A stretch of 64,000 nucleotides of DNA from Margaritifera margaritifera (GCA_029931535.1 JAQPZY010001498.1:1120001-1184000), one strand, 5' to 3'; shown: positions 36,976 through 50,589, counted from the stretch's first letter. A program made the numbers and translations. The notes: a model not told the origin generated them from the letters alone.

Positions 36976-37026
36976 TTCGAGTATTGTAATAGTTAGTACA
37001 GTTTGCGAATTTATTACACTTTGCGT
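36959..37026. repeat. Perfect 21-bp inverted repeat (hairpin)
   Basis: Arm 36959-36979 (ACGCAAAGTGTAATAAATTC plus one base) is exactly complementary to 37006-37026, with a 26-base loop. Confidence 0.9.
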
Positions 37027-37350
37027 AATACAACTCATACATACTTGGCCGGCAATAGCTTTGTGCTTCTCTTTGCTTTTAGTTGCAGTTTGTTTATATT
37101 TTTTCTGTTTCATTTAAAATGCATTTTTACTTTGTGTAGCTAATTCAGTTTCTTCCAGAACCTATTCTTTTATTTGTTTGTTTTAACAGAACATAAATGA
37201 AAACCTAAGTGGCCCGATTTATTATTTTTATTTTTCTTTCGTGCCCATGCCAGAGGTTTCAAATTATTATGCAGCATTTTTCTTGCATTATGCTATAAAT
37301 TTCACAGTTGATTATATATGGTACGACAGATACACCCATTTTCGACCCGA

Positions 37351-37558
37351 TATGTTAAAATGCATGCAAATGCAAGTCAGCTATGTTAAAATACATGCAA
37401 ATGCAAGTCAGTTATGTTAAAATACATGCAAATGCAAGTCAGTTATGTTAAAATGCATGCAAATGCAAGTCAGTTATGTTAAAATGCATGCAAATGCAAG
37501 TCAGTTATGTTAAAATGCATGCAAATGCAAGTCAGTTATGTTAAAATGCATGCAAATT
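37351..37558. repeat. 31-bp tandem repeat, seven copies, each with an octamer motif
   Basis: Units start TATGTTAAAATGCATGCAAA (or ATACATGCAAA) at 37351, 37382, 37413, 37444, 37475, 37506 and 37537; the last is partial. Every copy contains ATGCAAAT. Confidence 0.95.
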
Positions 37559-37559
37559 G

Positions 37560-39790
37560 TGTTTCAACTATACTTGTAATAAAATTAAACTGATGATAAA
37601 AAGTACACTTTATTACAAAATAGGTTCAGCTTTTATAGATTGCCATCAGCAAACCAGTATGAAATTTACCACGAATTTGAACTCTTAAGACTGTCTTCCT
37701 CAAATCTTGTAACACCAATGCGCAGTGCAATAAAATTCACATTAACATTTTTTACATACAGATTATTGCCCTATGTTGAGACGCACATTAGGAAAATGTA
37801 TAAAAACATCTGAAAATTTTAGATATACTTCCACTGATATACCACAGATCATATTTATATGCCATGAAATATCTTAATTATAGCACCAAGAAATGTGTCA
37901 TAAACAATAACTTTTGAAAATTTCGGGAATAATTCCTAATACTCACCAGATTTTTTAAATTTTGAGAAATCATATGTATATCCTCCCTTCTTATGTAATC
38001 TAACGCGATGTATAAAGGTTTATATTGAAATGTATGACAAAATATAAAGTTATACTTCGTCAAAAAGTGATGGAAAATGTGAAACATTGTACATACGAGT
38101 AAATAAAGAAAATCAAGCAGTGGAAACAAAATAAATAAGTAAATTTAATAGTAAAGGAAGCCCAACCTTTCTTCACTAAAATTCTACGGGAAGCGGAACA
38201 CATCTGGCTACTTAAGAAAGGTGGCTGTTTAAGGGAGGAAAAATAACCGGAGAAAATCAGACACTGGCTGGATATGAGGGATGGACGTTGTATAGAGGTG
38301 ACCATAATGACAGGTTGCACTTTAGTAAATAAATAAATTCTACTTACTCGACAAAAATGTAGCTTCACTCGCACGAAAAATTGAATGTATCACAAAAATG
38401 AAGATATAAACTGCAAAAGTTCTTAAGTTCTTCATGACTTTTAAGAAATTCTATGTTTGTTCAAGAGCTAGCGTCGACAGCAAGTGTAGTGGCGGCAAGA
38501 TTCCATGCTTGTTCTCAGCCTCTGTACCCACGTATGTCGCTCAGTTTGTTGTAATACAAAACCGATAGTAGAGCGCCCTCCAGCTTTGTAATATCGTGAA
38601 ATATTAATTGGTTGAAAACTATCTAGCGTCACTCTTTTCTAAGGTGTGGACATATTTCCATGACATTGGAATAACGGTTGTTAAAACTATCTAGACAAGG
38701 TCGAATTTGCACAGCAAATACACTCTTCTGTTCTCCATTGACAGTTTAACTATATATTAATTGTAGCCATGATGGACGTCTAACAGTTGTTCTCGGCTCT
38801 AATCAATCCTTACCACTGGACAAACATCATGCAGGTGGTCATTGACACTTGGATGAATCGCCGGAAAGAGAAAAATGAAGAAAAAAGTCACCATACTCAT
38901 TTGTACATTTTAGAGTGGTTATTGATACAAAACAGTTCATAATTTAAAATCGATATACAAGTAAAAGTTGAAAGATTCCGTAAATTGGAAACCGGCATAA
39001 TCATTTATGCATGATGTGATGGTTTATGGACTGTTACTAAAGAGCTTACTATCAGGTATGCTGCTGAGAGCAACTAAGTTCAGAAAACTAAAATAACATC
39101 TTTAAAAACTTAGCGTATTCAGGGTCCTCAGTAGGTTATCAATAAAGTTCTGTTTTAATCTTTCTTAATTTCATTGTTTAATCCCTTTTCCAACATTAGT
39201 GAAGTCTGACGAATCATTCCATGATTCCAATATATAGGTTGAAGTCAGATGTCCGGTATGATGAAAACATTTGGTATACTCGGTTCTTATGGTCCATCCT
39301 GTTGTTTTAATTCTCGGGTGCTTTCATTAGTTTATCTGAGAAAATCTTATTTAAAAAAGAACAAACGCTTACCTGCTAATTTGAAGAAGAAAAAAAAAAG
39401 AACAATGCAAAGAATTACAAGAATGATCTGTAGTAACCTACCCACAACAACCAATTCTCGTATCCAACCAGCTTATGGATTCACTTTCTTCTATTTTCCT
39501 GAGAATTTAACCTCTCGTCACCAGTTACCCTACTAAAACAGCCAGATTTTTTTCCATAATTTGGTTGGTTGCTAAAAGGATGTTGCAATATCTTAATCGT
39601 CCAAATTGAAAATTATAATATGATGTCAATAAACATGGAATGATGGAATAATTCGAATGACCAATTTAAATCGAAATATTGGCTTCTAATTGTTCGAATC
39701 GCAGTTAAAAGTAGCAATGAAATTATAGCTGAATTCCCATTAAAAGGTTCTCCTCGTTTGAGAAACAGTTGTGCGACCTATATGTGCTAT
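37560..39790. other. Gene-free stretch
   Basis: At about 38160-38310 a phrase with CTTAAGAAAGGTGGCTGTTT and GTATAGAGGTGACC looks like an old interspersed repeat (compare 8810-8935). No coding region is supported. Confidence 0.4.
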
Positions 39791-39796
39791 CAAAAA

Positions 39797-40066
39797 ACGA
39801 GTAAGAGTTTATAAGTGGGTGTAATTAAGGAAGCATGTGCCGGATTGCGCTTTATCAGTATGAGTTTATAAGTGGATGTAATTAAGGAAGTATGTGCCTG
39901 ATTGCGCTTTATAATCAGAAAATGTAGACTCGAAGAAACCATAATCAATTAAAGTATTACTAACTGTACCAATTAAATTACTAACGGTACCAGTTCAGTT
40001 ACTGACTATTACTAACTGTACCAGTTCAATTACTAACTGTACCAATTCGATTACTAACTGTACCAA
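39797..40066. repeat. Two adjacent minisatellites
   Basis: First, two copies of a unit of about 62 bp with GAGTTTATAAGTGG and GATTGCGCTTTAT (39797-39915). Then about five copies of a 20-22 bp unit with TTACTAACTGTACCA (39955-40066). Confidence 0.85.
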
Positions 40067-40816
40067 AGAAAGATATTCCACTGAAATTGATGTGAAATGT
40101 AAATTCATTCATCTTTGTTGGTATATCTTAAGATGGGTATTCGAAATTTGCAGCAACTTCTGAAATCTACGCAAATGCGAACTCCACAAATAGAATTGGA
40201 TCCACTCCCTGTTCAATCGCTTTTTTCGTTGATATCATTTTTCCTGGTTTTGCATGTTGGCATTTTCCTCAAGACTTTAATCCGTGGATATCTAACTGAG
40301 AACTGAAATTATCCTACTGTTTCTTACATATCGTATCTATTTTGATGGGTCTTTGAATTTGTAGTTTGAAGCAACCACTAAATCTACATCAATTAGTACC
40401 CAGCGAACAAAAAGTGAATTAATTGTACCATTATTAAGATTTGCGGAAAATGGATTTATAACGTAAGAAATAATAGCTCTCTTTGCTGAAATTTGAAATT
40501 ACAAAAAGGAGAAGCACATCCTTATGTGTATTACACGCAACTGCCATCCTTTTCTGTAAGTAGAAAAGGCCGATCATTGTCGGATACTTTTACAAAATCA
40601 AGGTCTCGTTTCATGAACCAACGTAAGTTTGCGCACACAGTTTCCTTAAGTTTAAAGTGTAAGAAAATCTTACGCTATTACAATCTCGCACATCATCTAC
40701 AATATTCCAAAGTATTTAACTGAATGGCTAAAAAGTAAAAAAAAAAATCAAACCTTGGAAGAAAGTTACATTGTATTCAATTTCTTTCAGTTCAGCGACC
40801 ATATCAAAACTCTCTA

Positions 40817-40857
<41 letters not shown>

Positions 40858-42282
40858 AACATCGTAGATTCTCTCAACACCATAGTTCGGTTTACTACTC
40901 TGTATGATTCACCTGTCTAAAGTTCATTGTTTTGCATAAAATCAATAAAAAAAGCTATGTAGTTTGTATTGTGTTTCCTCGTTACTGAATAATACATAAT
41001 TGTAACGAAATAAATTACTAATCTCACTTTATCTTCTAAACGGCCTTAAAATCTGGTTTAAAAAAACACATTTTCATGCATATACTTATCTCTATCATAA
41101 AATACTACAATACCGATAAGTCTTCAACTTGGTACCCCTATGACGACATAGGAATATATGCTGACCTCATAACGTCACTTGACGAAATGGTAGTGGAACG
41201 GTGAAAGGTGTAGGATAAAAAAGAACTGTTGCTCGATTCTGTCCATATGAATTTAGCCTAGAGAGTTTTTCCTGATGTGATAATACAATATAATATTTTT
41301 CGATGATCTTTTGCAATAGTAATAGACTTTCCACACGCATGAGGTTCTCCTTTATTTTCATCTCATGGTGAGATATTGACAGGCATTCGTTATTGCAAGG
41401 GAAAAAAGCTTAATCTTCTGGTGTTACCGATCATAATTATCTCCCTTGATAGAGGATTGTTTCTTTTTGATATAAACATGGGCAATGTTACAATTAAGAA
41501 TCAACAAGCTTATGGGCAAGGAATCAATTTATTCTTCATTCTTACCAATCAACGTTATGTTTCTTGATATTAGTTTCTTCCCCACCTCAGCCAAAAAAGG
41601 AACGAACAAAAATAAAAACACCAACATGTGTAAATTGACAAATTACAATTAACTAGCGAACGCGTAAGAAATCGATTTATACTTCAGTTTTTACCGGTCT
41701 TATTTCCATTGATATCAGGGTTATGAATTTGGTATTGTTGTCGTTGTTATTGTTGTTGTTGTTGCTACAAATATGTGCAGGATAGCAAATTCCTTTTAAG
41801 GGAGATCAAAGGTCATTATCCGAGTGAACGTCATTGGTAAGACGGCCGACACAAAATTTAAATTGTATGATTCTTCAAGGTATGTAAATGGATAAGGACT
41901 GATTTTTCATATGCATAATATATGTGGACTCTGTTAGGATATAAACTTGATATGCATGGACTTTTTAGGACCTATACTTTCAATTATGTGTGTCATTCTT
42001 GTTGGATTCAGTATGGACGTCATGAACGTGAGTAGAATACTCCTTCTGAATAACTGATGATATTTCATTGTTTTCTGCAGCGATAGTAAGGTAATGTTGG
42101 AACAAAACAGTGATACGAACAGAATATTTTCTCTTTCTACGCAATTTAAAAATAAACGTCAGGACCATAATTAGACGAACGGTGACATTGAGAACATTCA
42201 TATATACAGTAAGTTAGCACAAATCCACGGACTTACGTTACTGGTGACAAACCATAGTCAAAATATATATTAACAAGAAATC
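40067..42282. other. Gene-free stretch
   Basis: It contains a (CT)n(AC)n microsatellite at about 40816-40857 and a TTG-rich run at 41735-41765. No gene is supported. Confidence 0.5.
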
Positions 42283-43350
42283 ATGAATGGATTTGAAGCA
42301 GTATCTAAGAACATTGATGAGCTATATAAAGTTGTAGAGAAGATGGCGCCTGAAGAGTAAAGAGATTTGAAATTTAATTAGGTTGTGAAGCAGGCGAGAT
42401 TTAATGAATCTTTGGAACAGATGAAGAGAGAAATTAAATATAACATAGACAAGGAGGTCGGGATACTACGGGACAAGCTTAAAAAATCAAGGAGCAAAAT
42501 TTACGATGCTAGAGTGGAAAATCATAATCTGCACACAATAATATCCCAGAGAAGATTGATATAGAAAAATAGGAAATGAAGACTGAAAATGTGCGTCTAA
42601 CAGCGTAAAATGGCACATTGACAAAGAAAATGTGCGTCTAACAACGTCAAGCGGCACATTGACAAAGAAAATGTGCGTCTAACAGCGTCAAATGGCACAA
42701 TGACAAAGAAGATGTACGTCTAACAGCGTCAAATGGCACATTGACAAAGAAAATGTGCGTCTAACAGCGTCAGATGGTACATTGACAAATCAAATGGCTC
42801 ATTGACAAAGAAAAGTTGCGTCTAACAGCGTCAAATGGCACATTGACAAAGAAAATGTGCGTCTAACAGCGTAAAATGGCACATTGACAAAGATAAAGTA
42901 CGTCTAACAGCGTCAAATGGCACATTAACAAAGAAAATGTACATCTAACAGCGTCAAATGGCACATTGACAAAGAAAACTTAATGATTCGGGACAATCCG
43001 GCCGTGTTGACATTTTAAAGATTGATGGAGCTGATGGTCCAAACCAAGATGAGACTAAGTTACAAAGTATGGAATAAGTAACTGAATTCTGCAAGAACAT
43101 AATAAATATCGATGTGGACCCCAAGGACATAAGCATCAGGAAGGTATTAAAAAAACAAACTCAAACACCGAACCATCATATTTATATTTTCACAAAGCAA
43201 GTGATAAACTGGAAGTGGTTCAAACACAAAAAATGTTGAAAGGATAGGGTATATTGATACAAGATGATGTAACTAAATCGACTTTAGTCTTAATGGAAAA
43301 AGTCGCAAATTAGAATGTGTGAAGAGTGTCGGTGTATACAAAAATTTGAC
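42283..43350 (+). mobile_element. LINE ORF1-type coiled-coil protein remnant
   Basis: From ATG 42283 the frame reads FEAVSKNIDELYKVVEKMAP, then after stops a coiled-coil region (ESLEQMKREIKYNIDKEVG; LRDKLKKSRSKIYDARVEN). Past the tandem array comes SGQSGRVDILKIDGADGPNQ, then EFCKNIINIDVDPKDI, and after a frameshift QDDVTKSTLVLMEKVAN. Coiled coil followed by an RRM-like segment ending in a helix is the plan of LINE ORF1 proteins, which bind the element's RNA. Many stops; dead. No ORF2 follows within the window. Confidence 0.6.
42590..42985. repeat. 41-bp tandem repeat, about nine copies, inside LINE ORF1
   Basis: The unit contains AATGTGCGTCTAACAGCGTC and GGCACATTGACAAAG. The 41-bp period shifts the frame at every copy, so the array arose after the ORF lost function or destroyed it. 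Confidence 0.9.
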
Positions 43351-44954
43351 TACTCAAAACTTATATCTGACCGAGACAGTCTTTATATTACAGTATGTAC
43401 CTTTCGGGGCATTGAGTGAAGGGAAGTAACTCGATTCGTTAGTGAATTATTGTTCCAGGAATTACGTGAATTGACTTTTCTTGTACTACATAGGTTGCTT
43501 CCCTTTCCAACAGGGCTTTACTTCAAGTGGTGGATGGTGAATATACAATACAATATACAACACAAAGTAAAACTATGTATAATTTTTACTAATGTTTAAC
43601 TGACACTAAGTATGATACTAAAAAGTGCATAGTTTTATGTATTTTATATAAATACATCAGTTTGTATCAACTGTTTAATAAATACATCTTTAAATTCATT
43701 ATAAATTTTGAACAATGTTCCTACAACTATATGTTACAGTGTGAGGAGGCGGACCCTTGTTGGAGGATGGGGGGGGGGGGAACATATACAATACACTCAT
43801 AGGGAATAGAGCTAATATATGTATTTTATTATATCTTTCTTTCTTTTCCTTTTTTTAAATTTTATTTTAATGAATTGTTGATTTTGTATAAGACATCAAT
43901 ACTGTTAGGACTCGTTGGTCTAAGAAAAATGTAACAGAAAGAAAGTGAAACCAACAAATCAAGTACAAATCAACAAGCAATTTATTTCTAGACAATTAAA
44001 GTGAAAATTCAAAAAGGCACTTACAATAACGTGAATTTAAATTTTAAAAACCCCAAATAATCCTAAGTGTCCTAACCACAAGTCCTAAATATAGAATGTT
44101 CCGAACGAATTACTGTATCCTTGAATGTGTTGATGTGCCAATAGTCATTAATGTCATGATGTGCCAGTAGTCTTTAATGTGCTGATGTGCCAAAATGAAG
44201 TACTCCAGAATATCTTTGAATAAGTTCACATCAATCCCAAAATCATCAGTTAAAAATCCAAAATCCAAAAGTCTTTGAGCACTTTTATAATCCAATGAAT
44301 ATTTTAAATAATTCCTCTCTCTGAATTTGGAATGATTTTTCACAACTGAAATAACTCTTTAAAAGACTGATGGTAAGGTCGAAACTGAAAAACTGTCCAC
44401 TAAACATGGTATATATAAAGATAGGTCACATGACAGAATGTTCTAGAATAGTATGGTGTATGTGACTTTTGACACATAACTCTAAAGGAAAGTCTGGTTT
44501 TATCTGTAAACAAAATCAACCTTGACCTCAAATGGAATAAACAACTTGTTTACCAAACCGTCCTTGAACTCAAATACTAAGTAAACAACCTAATTCAATG
44601 ACAATAGCTAAACATGTCAACATTATACTTAACATTAAGGTTCAAGCAAATATATAAGTCAAGTAACATTTACAATTTCCTAAAATATTTACGATATTAT
44701 ATAAACATCATACATAACAATACATATAAAACAAGATTCTTAATGAACATGTTTTACGATAATGAAATAATGCCAAATTGACTTTTTTTAAATGTAAAAC
44801 TTCTTGTCATACTTGGAAAATGACAATTATAACATTCGAGTTAGAAAATTGTAGTTACTTAATTTTGAATTGATTTGATATAAACACACTAAATACATGT
44901 TCAACTAGCATATGAGGAAATCATGAGGCATGAAGTTAAGCAACATTAACGTAG
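43351..44954. other. Gene-free stretch
   Basis: A G-run lies at about 43770-43780. The segment 43905-44450 is less AT-rich in places and has a minus-strand frame 44110-44343 with no recognised family. A short near-repeat of TTAATGTCATGATGTGCCA lies near 44150. Confidence 0.4.
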
Positions 44955-45650
44955 TAATATTTCCAAGAATTACCCTAACACTGTTATTCATGCATGGCGT
45001 CCAATAGTAGTATTCACAAGAATTACCCTAACACTGTTATTCATACATGGTGTCCAATAGTAGTATTCACAAACAAATTACGCTAACACTGTTATTAATA
45101 CATGGTGTCCAATAGTAGTATTCACAAAAAATTACCCTTACGCTGTTAATAATACATGGTGTCCAATTGTAGTATTCCCGAGAATTACCCTAACACTGTT
45201 ATTTATACATGGTGTCCAATAGTTGTATTCACAAGAATTACCCTAACACTGTTATTCATACATGGTGTCCAATAGTTGTATTCACAAGAATTATCCTAAC
45301 GCTGTTATTAAAACATGGTGTCCAATAGAAGTATTCACAAAAAATTACGCTAACTCTGTTATTCATACATGGTGTCCAATAGTCGCATTCACAAGAAGTA
45401 CCCTAAAACTGTTAATAATACATGGTGTCCAATAGTAGTATTCACAATAATTACCCTAAAACTGTTATTAATACATGGTGTCCAATAGTAGTATTAACAA
45501 GAATTACCCTAACACTGTTATTCATACATGGTGTCCAATAGTAGTATTCACAAGAATTACCCTAACACTGTTATTCATACATGGTGTCCAATAGTAGTAT
45601 TCACAAGAATTACTCTAACAGTATTGTTCATAAATGGTGTCCAATAGTAA
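44955..45650. repeat. 53-bp tandem repeat, about 13 copies
   Basis: Units contain GAATTACCCTAACACTGTTA and CATGGTGTCCAATAGTAGTA, diverged by a few bases each. Regular tandem copies with no unique spacers, so not CRISPR-like. Confidence 0.95.
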
Positions 45651-45716
45651 ATAATAATGTAAAGTAAAGTAATAATATATTACTTCGGTGTCAGAGTCGC
45701 CTAACGAAAATAGTAA

Positions 45717-45935
45717 TTAGGGCTACCGCGGGTACAAATGGGCAGGTATGGGTACAACATTAATCCGCCTTTATGAAAGGGACCTGTATGGGTACAAGGG
45801 AAATTTAACATTAGTCCATATGTTTAACATTAGGGACCGGTATAGATACAAGGGGAATGGTAATGTTAAACATGTCCATAGGTTTAATATGAGATGGTAT
45901 TATACGTACAAGGGGAAATGAACATAAAATTAACA
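45717..45935. repeat. Interspersed repeat C, copy 1 (internally reiterated)
   Basis: Reiterated GGTATGGGTACAA, AAGGGGAAAT and TCCATAGGTTTAA phrases. Related sequence recurs at 48740-48840 and 50285-50445. Confidence 0.6.
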
Positions 45936-46417
45936 TTACATTTCCTCGTATACCGATATTTCGTTTTGTTTGTTTTGGGTACAAAAATGACACTAAAACC
46001 CCTACATAAATAGCAAAAACGCTGTACTGTATCAAATGTATTCACATTAACGGAAAAAATGCATTCATCATCGTCGTCTTCATCATCATTGTCATCACCA
46101 CTACCACATTCGTCATCCTCATCCAATTATTGTATTGCCATGACTGACATATTCAACTTGAATGAAATTCAAGCTATCCTCTATATCACTTTTTGATTAA
46201 GAAACAAATCAGTGTATCTCTTTAACAAGATGCCTATGGTCAGTGTCACGTGATTTGTTCATTATTTTGTTTTTCTTATAACTGTCATAAAACATGCATT
46301 TGACATAAGTTTGGTGTCTCTTTTCTTGTTTGACTTTTACATATGTTTCCTTGACATATTGTTGTTACATGCACTTATTCTTTAAAAAAATAAAAAATAT
46401 AAAAATAAACTAGAAAG

Positions 46418-46915
46418 AGCGGCGTCGAGATCCCAGCGCCTTAAGTTTCCAAGTTATGACCCAAGAGTTAAGTCCAGGGTTGTTAGGATGGACCCATGGG
46501 TCAATGTTAGTTACAAGAATATATCTGTCTTTTCGTTCCTAGTAAGTGGATATATGATTATAGAGTGGGGATCCTAATAGTTTCTAAGTAATGAACCACG
46601 GCTATGTCCCTAGGGGCAGGAATGGACCCCAGGATCAATGCTAGTTGCAAGCATATATTTTTCTTTTCATGCCTGGTGAAAGTATATATGGTTATAGTGT
46701 GGGGATCTCGATAGTTTCCAAATTATAATACAGGGTCTAGGCCCCAGTGGGTTGTGATGAACCTTGGGGTCATGGTCAGTTGCATATATCAATTTGTCTT
46801 TTCGTGTCCAGTAAATGTATATATGGCTAAAGGGTGGAACTCCCACTAAGTTTATATGTCATAATCCAGTGGCAAAGTTCTTGTGGGGAAGGAAAGATCC
46901 CTAGGCATTACCCAG
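46418..46915. repeat. Diverged tandem repeat of about 135-150 bp, about 3.5 copies
   Basis: Unit starts near 46418, 46567, 46703 and 46836 share GGGATC, TAGTTTCCAA, a CCC/GGG-rich middle, GGTCAATG, CTTTTCGT and ATATATGG in the same order. The copies differ at many positions, so the array is old. Confidence 0.75.
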
Positions 46916-47369
46916 GGATCCGACTCTAACATATATTGACACTTGAGCCATTTATCACATAATACTGAATGATGTGTGAGACATGCAACTCTGGTGTTTT
47001 TGGAATTTATATAAAATCATCCCGACCACCATAAAATCATCCCCAGGGGCGGAATAACAATTCCGAAAGTGTTGACGCAATCATATACCATAGCGCTATC
47101 AATGACCCAAGTTTCATATGTTTCTAACGATGTAGGAAAAGTTGAATGACATTATAAATGTTGATATGTATGTACGTACGGACGGTCTGTTTCACAATAT
47201 CTCCACGGTTCAGATTACGCGTGGGGACAATTATCTTAAAATTCGGTTTCCAGTGGATTAAAAGAAAAAAACACATTTGCCTTTTTGATCAGGTGGGTTT
47301 GTCCCTTTTTAAAAATATGAGTTGTTTCTGTTGTGGGTTTTCGTACATATATGCATAGAAATCCTTTGG

Positions 47370-47440
47370 GAAGCTACGGTGGCTCAGTGGTTAGAATGTC
47401 GAACTCGCACCGAAAGGGTATAGTTTCGAATCCATAACAT
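47370..47440 (+). repeat. tRNA-derived SINE head
   Basis: A box TGGCTCAGTGG (47380-47390) and B box GTTTCGAATCC (47423-47433) lie at tRNA-like spacing, with CTCGCAC where the anticodon loop would be. Stems are poorly paired, so this is a SINE or tRNA pseudogene. It differs from the head at 25546. Confidence 0.7.
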
Positions 47441-47805
47441 TAGAATTTAAATTAATTGTTAAAAATATTTATAAAAGCTTGTATGCAGTGATTCCTTGTT
47501 TTTAAACTTTTCACACTCTTTTTCACGCATTTTCTTCAATGTTTTGCATGGACGATGACTTGACGGCTCTTCATTTTGTATGTACATTTATGCAGCGAAA
47601 TCAGTGTTTTTATTTCCTCATTTTCTGTGTTCATCATGTATATACCTATTCACTTTTTACAGCTGGTCACTGTGCCATTCAATTTGAGTTGGTCATGCGT
47701 ATCTTTGTGCCACCAGATCATTGCAACAGAAATAGAAGGATTTTTCGTGTTTGCTTGCATTATAAGTAGGGTTAGGATAGGGTGTGCTATTTTTGTCAGT
47801 TAAAG

Positions 47806-47951
47806 GATATTTGACAACGGTTGTCAGATTATGACTAATCTACCCGAGTTATCCACATCTGCAGATTTTGTTTGAATATTATCTCAAGATACATTATTTT
47901 TGAAGATGGATATCAGATTATGTCTGATCTACCCGACATTAGTTTCAGCTT

Positions 47952-47987
<36 letters not shown>

Positions 47988-48206
47988 TCCGTGTAAAGAT
48001 TTCCAGCTCTTTCTTCGGTAGTATCTCTCTAGGTTTCATGATATTTGACGGTGGATGTCAGATTATGTCTAATCTACCCAATATATGCGTATGCGTGATA
48101 TTTGACGGTGGATATCAGATTATGTCTAATCTACCCAATATATCCGTATGCATGATATTTGACGGTGGATGTCAGATTATGTCTCATCTACCCAATATAT
48201 CCGTAG
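47806..48206. repeat. Minisatellite with a unit of about 62 bp, three close and two diverged copies
   Basis: GATATTTGACGGTGGATGTC followed by AGATTATGTCTAATCTACCC occurs at about 48040, 48100 and 48155. Diverged copies lie at 47806 and 47903. A T29 run (47953-47981) lies between them. Confidence 0.85.
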
Positions 48207-48739
48207 TTCAATTTATTTTCAATCCATCTGTCTATTCGCTCTTTACTGATCCGTCCGTTTGTCTTTTCATCTCTTCGTCCGTCCGCCCGTTCATCCTATT
48301 TGTATCCATCTATTATTGTGTTTGTCTGTCAGTCTAAACAACCGTCTGTTTGTCTCGTCAAAAAAGTTGACTGTGTATGTCGTCTTCAAATAATTTTTGT
48401 TCAAACAGAAGATATATTAAAAATGTAATACACCTTGAAACTTTGCTATCTTTTGGTATTTGTACCTCCCGTTTTGCAGTCTATAGGAGGATTGTCAAAC
48501 TTCTATTCAGATGAAGGAAAATAAATAAAGAAGCTATAGCGAGTTGTTATTCTTTATTATGGGTATACCTGATTACCTACACACACACCCTGTTCATATA
48601 TACAACAATTGCATACTTGGAAATAACTGTGAATGCATGTCATTCGAACAATAATACTTCAAACATACTTGCCTAATGTTGTCTTGATTGTTTCCCATTT
48701 GGTCGAACACCCAAGGACAGCACAAATAGGTAATATCGG

Positions 48740-48840
48740 TAGTTGTATGGGCCTCTTGGGGGACAATGGTACATTAACATTCGCCCATAGGATACATGAA
48801 ACTGCACTTGGGGTTCAAGGGGAAATTCTATGTTAAAATA
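48740..48840. repeat. Interspersed repeat C, copy 2
   Basis: Shares CATAGGATACAT, GTGCACTTGGG-like and GGGAAATTCnATGTTAAAAT phrases with 50300-50390, in the same order. Confidence 0.65.
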
Positions 48841-49052
48841 ATCAACCCTGTGTCAGAATTTAATGATGTTTTTCCAAATGTATCTACTAGATGGGTACTT
48901 CATAGAACATTTTTGTTTTTGACATGGGTGTTAGTCTTTACTGTGTTTTAATGCAAAATGATGATAACGTCACGTACAGCGGAAAACATCAAATGACGTG
49001 CATCAAGTTCCAAATATATGAGTGACGTGTTCTGTTTGTGTACTACAGTGTG

Positions 49053-49155
49053 TACATAGACGCGCAAGACAAAGAAATTAATGCCCTCTTTTCCGTTTAT
49101 ATTTATAGACGCGCAAGACAAAGAAATTAATGCTATCTTTTCCGTTTATATGTAT
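49053..49155. repeat. Tandem duplication of about 53 bp
   Basis: Two copies of a unit with ACGCGCAAGACAAAGAAATT and TCTTTTCCGTTTATAT. Confidence 0.9.
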
Positions 49156-49427
49156 CAAAACTGATATGCTTCTTATTAATTATATTATTACAAAAGTTTG
49201 TTCAATATGGCGAGCATTTTCTTATTCATTAAAAAGCATTTTGCACTAGGCGTCTACGGATCTCTCTTGTATCGTTGAGAATTGTTTTCTTGGTGAAATT
49301 AATCAATTTATACCAACGATTTATTTTAGTAATGATGTGTATTTAGCTATGTTCATTATAATTGTCACTGTAAGTTGTCTGTATTACTGGAAATTATGGG
49401 TGAATACTAATATGTATCTGCTGTTAC

Positions 49428-49530
<103 letters not shown>

Positions 49531-50284
49531 TAAACAATTTCTTTAGTACATTTGTTTTATTAACTCCCTGGAAGCATATTTTTTAAAATAACTCCCTTGT
49601 CGCTTTGGGAGTTATTGCCCCTTACAGTGGATTTACCGGTAGGGCATTCGCAACTTCTCGGTCAAACCTACGGATCATACTTCGAATGTATATGCCGATA
49701 ACTGCCATTGGCTGCCATTCGGACCAACTCTGTTATCTACGAAATAAAGATTAGCCGAGACGTTACGAATGCATCAAACTCTGTTTTCAATCGCAGTTTG
49801 TCTGTTAATCCTACGGTCAATCCAATCGTAAAAATACAGATGTGGTCCGAATAGATTGCGGTTTATACTTTTGCGAAGAAATTTTGGGTAAACAAAATGT
49901 ATTGTTTTTCTGCAAACTGCTACACCGACATAAATCTGCACATTTTGTCTTGCAGAAATAGCCGAGATACTCCGAATGAGGGCAGGGTAGGGTGTATAGA
50001 CTTGGTATATATTTCATGGAAGTAAATTACAGGAAGGAAACATGATCGCGTTACACCTCAATGCAATATTATTTGTTTTGGTCAGAGCGATTAAACATCC
50101 CCATAACAAACATACACACACACATTTGCACACACTTGCTCTCTGTGGAACACGTACACCCACACACACACACTCTTGCAAATGTACTGTTTCACGAAGA
50201 TAACATTAATGCACCAATATAATTTTGCTTCTTCTCACCTTCGTTGCATTTCTTAAATCGCGCACATGACTAACTGCTATTAGT

Positions 50285-50445
50285 AATTGTATGGGGCCCT
50301 TGGAAAAATGGGACATTAGCATTAGCCATAGGATACATAAAAGTGCACTTGGGCATCAAAGGGAAATTCAATGTTAAAATTGTCCATAGGTTTAACATGG
50401 GGATTGTATTATGGGGACAAAAGTGTTTATCGGGAGAAGGGAAAA
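50285..50445. repeat. Interspersed repeat C, copy 3
   Basis: Same ordered phrases as copy 2, plus a TCCATAGGTTTAACATGG part shared with copy 1. Confidence 0.65.
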
Positions 50446-50589
50446 TGTAATCTTAAAAATTGTCATTTTTTCTTCTTAGGAGTGTCTTGCTTTTTTGAAT
50501 TTCGTCACTGAAGTTGGTTCTTTTGCTGTTTGTTTTACTTCTGAAATGTCATCCTTTTTCACTTTCTTGACTTTCCTTTTCAGTGTATT

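Noticed and set aside
44955..45650. CRISPR-like regular array
   Set aside because: Units are contiguous 53-bp tandem copies with no unique spacers, in an animal genome. The arrays at 24.7, 32.8, 37.35 and 63.4 kb are likewise plain minisatellites.
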